Shown: piece by piece, positions 6,301 through 8,970 of the stretch
How positions within the stretch are numbered: the stretch's first letter is position 1
Layout of the letters: each line of letters begins with the position of its first letter
DNA from: Flavobacteriales bacterium
GTDB lineage: Bacteria > Bacteroidota > Bacteroidia > Flavobacteriales_D > Sanyastnellaceae
DNA: 8,970 nucleotides
Reading direction: 5' to 3'
NCBI GenBank assembly: GCA_015660615.1
Contig: DQKQ01000257.1
Location: forward strand, 1 to 8,970
The notes under the pieces: model-generated
What the model was told of the DNA's origin: nothing
Databases searched by the model: none
Seen by the model: only the letters and a program-made list of their open reading frames with translations
Position numbers and translations under genes: made by a program

Positions 6301-8970
6301 AATTTGGAAATCTAATGCATGGTATGCCAGTGATTTTGGGTTAGGCTACAACACAATGCCCCAATATAATACAGGCGGAACTAACCCGAACAGCACGGTA
6401 CCTGCTACTATAGGTGAATCCACGGGGCTTGAAAGCGGATCCCACAGGGGAGGCTTGGGCGCCGGCGTCGGCGCAAATGCCGCTATTGCCGGAACATGGT
6501 TTAGAAAACATCAATTTTTTGATCTGAGACATGCGAATACATATTATGGTTATGGAGGGTGGGGTGGTACGCTCGCGTCGACCAGGGTTATAGATGATGC
6601 ATTCTACTCCGCGGCAATCACAAATAAATCTAATTGGGCAGACATCCAGGGCACGGCGCCTAATGGCATGGTTACGATCTATACTGGTGACACTTGGGGT
6701 GATCCTGCGTTATATGTTACCGTTGGTTCTGCTGGAGATGTCGCTCCAAGGCACCGAAAACTTGAAGCCAACTTTAATCTTATGGGTGATGGGGCCGGCG
6801 AGCCCGTTCCGCCAGGTGATAATCCATTTAGTGGGCACGAAATTAATGAGGTAGTGCTGAGATGGAGAGCAAATACGACCGCCCCAAACAATACAGGAGA
6901 TTTAGATTCCGATAAGTTAATAGGCCGCGAGGCAATCGCTTGCTGGACGAGTGACCTACTTACTAGTCATTCCGATGGTACTTTTGGCCCACAACTTGAG
7001 ACTAATACACAAAATCATTTGATATTAAGATGGACGACTGAAGAAGACGCAACCATGGGAGGAACTGGTGGCAATCAAATAGCCAAGGCGTGGTTGTCGA
7101 GCCCGGGATCCATAGACCTAACTGGCGCATCTTGGAATACCGAGTATTGGCGGATGCACAAAATTCCTACTTGGCGCGAAAGAACAATAACCAGCGTCGA
7201 ATTTCAAATTTTTCGAGATTTGGTAAGTGGGGATGCATATGATATTGGATACATTACATTTGGAAAAACTCCCACACCTGCCGGCAATGAAGTTGACGCT
7301 CTAACCTTTCAGTATTTGGCTGGTGACGACGAGCAAGACATTTATGTAGACGGTATAATGTTAGAAGAGGCTGCGGAAGGGCAATTTGAACCAAGCCCCT
7401 ATGCCTTTCCTAATCAGGGCACTGAAACTGGAGCCTTGTTCTTAGGAACTGGAATTCCTGCACAAGGGCGCGCAGTCAAACTCGGCGAGAAGTCCGAGAG
7501 TGCAAATGGAGACATGTTTGTCACAGAGGGCGATCAAAGGGTCCATGGTAGATTTGACGAGACTCGATACTATGACAAGGCTCTTTCGTGGGCTCAAGTT
7601 GAACATTTGTTTGCAAATCCTGGAGGAAGGTTTGATAAGGTCCTGAGTGGGGATTGGAAAGCTCTCAATCAACATGGAACTTTTTATTCTCCGGCTCCTG
7701 GTCACATACCAACCTCATTTGATTTTTTCCGCGAAAAATATGTGTACGACCAAACTGCCTATGCTGAAGATGGTTCAGGTAGAGCAATTAGTGGTGAAAT
7801 TGAGAGTGAACGTAAGGACTATGCCGGAGGAACATACTTACGCATAGGAAATTCGACAGACCCCGGAAATGATGGTGTTTGGATGTGGACCACCAAGAAT
7901 ATTCCTTATGATCCAAATGTTCATTATAAGATGAGTGTTCGGGCCAAAGATGAGGGCGCCGCAGTAACATCAAATGCCCTTGTTGGTATAATAGGAATTT
8001 CTAATACAGGAGTAGATGTAATAGATTCGGGAAATCCTTCAACTGCGACCCCCGCCGGCGGCGAGAACTTTTCGTATCCTTATTCTCTTATACAAGAACG
8101 TGGAGAGGAAACTGCTGGACTGGAAAGTACCTTTGGCCCCGGTTGGTTTACTTACACAGGCGTCTATGGCGGAAACACTTCGGCTCCGGGATTAGTAAAT
8201 AACCCACCCAACGCAATTGGCCATGGTGGAAATACTATACAAGACGGCACTGGTTATAATAAACAAGAATATGCTTGGTTGAATCCTGTAAAATTACATG
8301 GAAGTGAAAGTGCCGCGACACAACAGGGCACAGGAAATACGACATTTATTCGCCCCACATTTTATATACAGTTTGCCGCCGAAAATGACTCGACCTCAAT
8401 TGACTACGTTAAAATCGAACAGCAAAAAGATGCAATACTCACCGCAGAAATTGGTGCAGAGTTCAAACAGGCCGGTGAATATCTAGATGACTCAGGCAAG
8501 ATAGGAACTTCACCTGTATCAAATTGGCGCCCAAAGTTTATTCAGGATGATAGATTTTATCAAATTTATTCATATGTAATCCGGTCTGGGTTTTCGATTG
8601 GAACCTACAAAGAGATTGTAAAGAAACTAGTTCATCCTGCTGGGCTTATTATGTTCGGGCAGGTTGACTTTCAAACCTTAGTGTCTGTCACGATGAATGC
8701 CTTTAGTCAAACATTTTCGGGAGAAATTCTGGATCTGCTTCGTGCATTCTACATGGGAGCAGAATCATCTCTTCTTTCTGATTATGCAGATGTTCCTATT
8801 TCTGGTCGAGGGGTGGGTTATCATAGTCAATTTGGACTGGACATTGTAGGCGAAGCTGAGTTCAACCTTGATGCAGCCCATGGTGTGACACCGCATGGGG
8901 CTGGAAAAAATACTCCTGGGTCACCTGGATGGATTGCATGGGATCAGTCTCCTCTGACAAGCCCATATGC
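2591..8970 (+). CDS. Giant baseplate wedge/tail structural protein with lectin-like insert (3' end beyond window)
   Basis: One frame stays open for 2126 codons with no stop, so the protein is larger than this and is cut by the window edge. The start is set by an ATG three bases after the gp6 stop. No strong Shine-Dalgarno is visible (AAGGG at 2566-2570 is about 20 bases away), so coupling to gp6 is likely. Residues 1-245 resemble the large protein that follows gp6 in marine T4-like phages: DFIREDHDNFVQFLKSYYEF (18-37) and IRDFYKARGTENSF (195-208). A second family-type block (IQDDRFYQIYSYVIRSG, 1984-2000, through KKLVHPAGL, 2011-2019) comes near the right edge. In between are three CBM-like modules and fragments of a LamG-like fold. 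I infer a wedge protein comparable to T4 gp7 or P2 tail protein I carrying a receptor- or glycan-binding arm. I found only one cysteine (C1451), as is usual for extracellular beta-rich virion proteins. The structural role is fairly sure; the gp7 equivalence is inference. Confidence 0.85.
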   Translation, partial: MAITNNKISAILEEQIPDFIREDHDNFVQFLKSYYEFLESESPPTRLSLIVDNPFPTIYNPINNPYGGQFQIGETIQQKASSDDPTEVTASAKVFAWSGDATAQTAIITSFGGTSKTFIKDVEIVGEKSGAKFFPVDKTESLKAGSTRASLDLLGTKDIDETLDDYVQYIKNEFAVNLPLTLHRDSDTRKVLKNIRDFYKARGTENSFKFLFRLLYGEDISIYIPETDIIRASDANWKNITVIRVAIDSIDPRTKQSVTISDLVGRKIKGEISKATALVEKAVEIDYAGSKFSELELSDKLGTFVTNEHIETDNVGDGTIVRARVYGLMNSINITDPGSNYVTGDRVVVNSDGDGVGAIAEVATTNATSGAITSIKIIDPGYSYINTPTLDMTTPHNADAGAARFAAGPLETIFYNDFSQYTDANSFFAESDNRGAKSNVGPSTPHPYGSDVPGEAYNDSRWVVDPSKITSNSIGNFVTVPGIDEGLKGYWKMNSYYHKDATINTADGTANDGHDPVANNTFKGPRVGDITFVANPNYDTLSDVQLNYINYSYTNAMAVPDRTGANTYLSDGWIGFQPIVHDDSGQGHHARVASWRGTTPNLVPAGYQDFSRKPESLYPIALPGSAILDPPDKYPISQFGADPEASINTSFSYTGSSSLEYKITNSGATYVAFANNLPVVSSYEFRDEAWNGQWVSKIPKGKKWIFSYYAYSDSDIVPEFLTVYFFGRNMEDPLANVSYHRAHTTFSAPRQWERFEMIIDLTFDLAPTIGQLTSGEVYSRYSWGGLAEVGNDLKANEIDSSILVVGSSSSAITRSVGNTVLYDGFSLKEYDEFRPTIDPSSDVAFANTGVFGADSTSIKTQGDGGLVLMPHDDISSANTQTWSFWFNPSEKPTGTMNDQLGSGSEMIVSRDTTSHWSWSMNAYTSSTATTGEYIDTLFSYPNAKFDNGNSVGYYQKLANSAGYYPGTNPGLYTGGGTVRANTWNMFTLTIDYTNLVANVYIFNTTDGLLLANGFTLDSRFGPDTISSPNIVPMAMTGQAPSSAYAHTVAAANIPWRELEATHQMSTRTVEQAGDPVWQAGYPVDVISAQLNSKTAGAGNTARAEVIRDTPGANSYVTGNAFRLYNANVSTAATAPDGKMSNYIWNYFMPGPAGTYYNRTLRKVDDPLGTRESGINPYLMEIPKGKRWIFSYYVKSSKVAGDVSAATTKPVSSDYDSGLLSLLKRKNADGTANTWHTAIWKSNAWYASDFGLGYNTMPQYNTGGTNPNSTVPATIGESTGLESGSHRGGLGAGVGANAAIAGTWFRKHQFFDLRHANTYYGYGGWGGTLASTRVIDDAFYSAAITNKSNWADIQGTAPNGMVTIYTGDTWGDPALYVTVGSAGDVAPRHRKLEANFNLMGDGAGEPVPPGDNPFSGHEINEVVLRWRANTTAPNNTGDLDSDKLIGREAIACWTSDLLTSHSDGTFGPQLETNTQNHLILRWTTEEDATMGGTGGNQIAKAWLSSPGSIDLTGASWNTEYWRMHKIPTWRERTITSVEFQIFRDLVSGDAYDIGYITFGKTPTPAGNEVDALTFQYLAGDDEQDIYVDGIMLEEAAEGQFEPSPYAFPNQGTETGALFLGTGIPAQGRAVKLGEKSESANGDMFVTEGDQRVHGRFDETRYYDKALSWAQVEHLFANPGGRFDKVLSGDWKALNQHGTFYSPAPGHIPTSFDFFREKYVYDQTAYAEDGSGRAISGEIESERKDYAGGTYLRIGNSTDPGNDGVWMWTTKNIPYDPNVHYKMSVRAKDEGAAVTSNALVGIIGISNTGVDVIDSGNPSTATPAGGENFSYPYSLIQERGEETAGLESTFGPGWFTYTGVYGGNTSAPGLVNNPPNAIGHGGNTIQDGTGYNKQEYAWLNPVKLHGSESAATQQGTGNTTFIRPTFYIQFAAENDSTSIDYVKIEQQKDAILTAEIGAEFKQAGEYLDDSGKIGTSPVSNWRPKFIQDDRFYQIYSYVIRSGFSIGTYKEIVKKLVHPAGLIMFGQVDFQTLVSVTMNAFSQTFSGEILDLLRAFYMGAESSLLSDYADVPISGRGVGYHSQFGLDIVGEAEFNLDAAHGVTPHGAGKNTPGSPGWIAWDQSPLTSPY
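3584..3742 (+). repeat. Two DPG-x-x-Y beta repeats in the giant protein
   Basis: INITDPGSNYVTGD (332-345) and IKIIDPGYSYINTP (375-388) are two copies of a hairpin motif spaced 43 residues apart, each led by an alternating hydrophobic strand. Motifs of the type strand-x-x-G-x-x-Y-x-x-x-P are common in phage fibre and baseplate beta structures. They mark the move from the wedge domain to the beta-rich arm. Confidence 0.55.
4043..4381 (+). other. LamG-like segment A (first strands)
   Basis: Residues 485-597. EGLKGYWKMN (485-494) matches the typical opening of LamG/concanavalin-like domains (gly-leu-x-gly-tyr-trp), and HDDSGQGHHARVASW (581-595) matches their Asp-x-Ser-Gly-x-Gly-His-x-gly turn. 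Normally the two are only 10-20 residues apart; here about 85 residues lie between them. The rest of the domain does not follow directly but seems to resume at residue 843. The assignment is by motif only. Confidence 0.5.
4463..5101 (+). other. CBM-like beta-sandwich module 1
   Basis: Residues 625-837. Characteristic pieces, in order, are KIPKGKKWIFSYYAYSD (697-713), the strand seen in CBM_4_9-like and phage fibre modules; FSAPRQWERFEMIIDLT (746-762), the tryptophan strand; and LYDGFSLKEYDEF (821-833), the closing strand that typically reads hydrophobic-Asp-Gly-x-x-Leu-Glu. Such modules bind sugars or act as spacers in phage adhesins. The module lies between LamG-like segments A and B. Confidence 0.5.
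4682..4718 (+). repeat. Direct repeat copy 1 (37 bp), encoding IPKGKKWIFSYY
   Basis: This stretch matches 6131-6167 at 34 of 37 bases; the differences are at 4687, 4698 and 4714. It encodes the core strand of CBM-like module 1. The DNA match is much higher than that of the surrounding modules, which have diverged, so it is either a recent duplication/conversion tract or a strongly constrained strand. Confidence 0.8.
5117..5701 (+). other. LamG-like segment B (middle strands)
   Basis: Residues 843-1037. VAFANTGVFGADSTSIKTQG (843-862) looks like the LamG strand before the ligand face, and TQTWSFWFNPSEK (879-891) is the usual strand in which such domains read thr-x-ser-x-trp-phe. NTWNMFTLTID (981-991) plus ANVYIFNTTDGLLL (997-1010) match the trp-x-his/phe-x-x-x-x-x-asp and leu-tyr-x-asn-gly strands. 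The closing strands expected next are absent here; candidates are at 1612-1680. Confidence 0.55.
5801..5842 (+). repeat. Two tandem 21-bp units (seven-residue repeat)
   Basis: Two adjacent 21-base units starting with CAAGCTGG encode QAGDPVW and QAGYPVD. They agree at 15 of 21 bases and 5 of 7 residues. They lie at the border between LamG-like segment B and CBM-like module 2, so they may be a linker that grew by slippage. Confidence 0.6.
5822..7405 (+). other. CBM-like module 2, oversized
   Basis: Residues 1078-1605. It begins like module 1 and contains EIPKGKRWIFSYYVKSSK (1180-1197), then ends with DIYVDGIMLEEAAEGQFEPS (1583-1602), the typical closing strand followed by a pro-rich exit. At about 530 residues it is more than twice the size of module 1 (about 210). 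The extra stretch, roughly residues 1200-1530, is Gly/Thr/Asn-rich and contains two similar strands (EVVLRW at 1420-1425, HLILRW at 1476-1481). I do not recognise a family there; it may be a further nested domain. Confidence 0.4.
6131..6167 (+). repeat. Direct repeat copy 2 (37 bp), encoding IPKGKRWIFSYY
   Basis: Second copy of the stretch at 4682-4718, matching at 34 of 37 bases and in the same reading frame. It encodes the core strand of CBM-like module 2. Confidence 0.8.
7424..7630 (+). other. LamG-like segment C (closing strand and helix)
   Basis: Residues 1612-1680. GRFDETRYYDKALSWAQVEH (1653-1672) followed by LFANPGG is a close match to the closing signature of LamG domains, in which Asp-Glu-x-Arg-x-Tyr is followed by x-x-Ala-Leu-Ser and a short helix. 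TGALFLGTG (1613-1621) would be the strand before it. No other LamG strands precede it nearby, so it most plausibly completes segments A and B across the inserted module 2. Confidence 0.6.
7712..8431 (+). other. CBM-like beta-sandwich module 3
   Basis: Residues 1708-1947. TYLRIGNSTD (1748-1757), NIPYDPNVHYKMSVRAKDEG (1771-1790), GWFTYTGVYGG (1851-1861) and TSIDYVKIEQQKD (1935-1947) match, in order, the strands expected of a CBM_4_9-like or phage adhesin module. It is diverged from modules 1 and 2 and lacks the IPKGK core. It sits directly before the C-terminal family-type segment. Confidence 0.5.
8498..8650 (+). other. Conserved C-terminal wedge segment of the giant protein
   Basis: Residues 1970-2020 include IQDDRFYQIYSYVIRSGF (1984-2001) and TYKEIVKKLVHPAGL (2005-2019). 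From memory this aromatic-rich block ending in His-Pro-Ala-Gly closes the large post-gp6 structural proteins of marine T4-like phages. Its return after the lectin-like region indicates that the middle is an insertion into a conserved scaffold and not a C-terminal addition. The protein continues at least 106 residues past this segment. Confidence 0.55.

Noticed and set aside
4022..8440. Intein or group I intron to explain the size of the giant gene
   Set aside because: The frame is continuous, and I see no intein splice-junction pattern (Cys/Ser start, His-Asn end) and no homing endonuclease motif. The insert reads as beta-rich adhesin modules.

Overview
The window is a structural-gene segment of a T4-like (myovirus-type) tailed phage genome. 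All genes are on the + strand and none is cellular. The diagnostic set is the end of a PAAR spike-tip protein, a complete gp25-like baseplate wedge protein with the EPR motif, a complete gp6-like (baseplate J family) wedge protein, and the first 2126 codons of a giant baseplate-associated protein that runs off the right edge. A perfect T4-type late promoter box (TATAAATA) precedes the gp25 gene. Similarity by memory is closest to T4-like phages of marine bacteria (cyanophages, pelagiphages and relatives). The sequence alone does not give the host.

Layout. Positions 2-163 hold the C-terminal 53 codons of the PAAR protein. Positions 164-259 are the only real intergenic gap; they hold the late promoter (222-229), a 12-bp palindrome and a ribosome binding site. 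Positions 260-661 encode gp25, 662-2587 encode gp6, and 2591-8970 hold the giant ORF, which has no stop in the window. The gp25 stop directly abuts the gp6 ATG, and three bases separate the gp6 stop from the giant gene's ATG. The three genes are therefore almost certainly one late operon with coupled translation. Coding density is near total, and I see no tRNA, CRISPR, insertion sequence or convincing terminator.

How the genes work together. The PAAR protein caps the central spike. gp25 and gp6 belong to the conserved inner wedge that joins the baseplate hub to the sheath. The giant protein starts and ends (as far as visible) with segments typical of the large wedge protein found after gp6 in marine T4-like phages, probably the functional counterpart of T4 gp7 or P2 tail protein I. 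Between these ends lies an insert of roughly 1500 residues that looks like a surface-exposed, sugar-binding arm.

The most interesting signal is the architecture of that insert. Pieces that together resemble one LamG/concanavalin-like domain appear in the right order at residues ~485-597, ~843-1037 and ~1612-1680. They are separated by two carbohydrate-binding-module-like (CBM-like) beta-sandwich modules, and a third such module follows. Modules one and two share a nearly identical stretch at the DNA level (34 of 37 bases), pointing to duplication or recombination inside the gene. These domain assignments come from reading motifs by eye and need profile or structure prediction to confirm.
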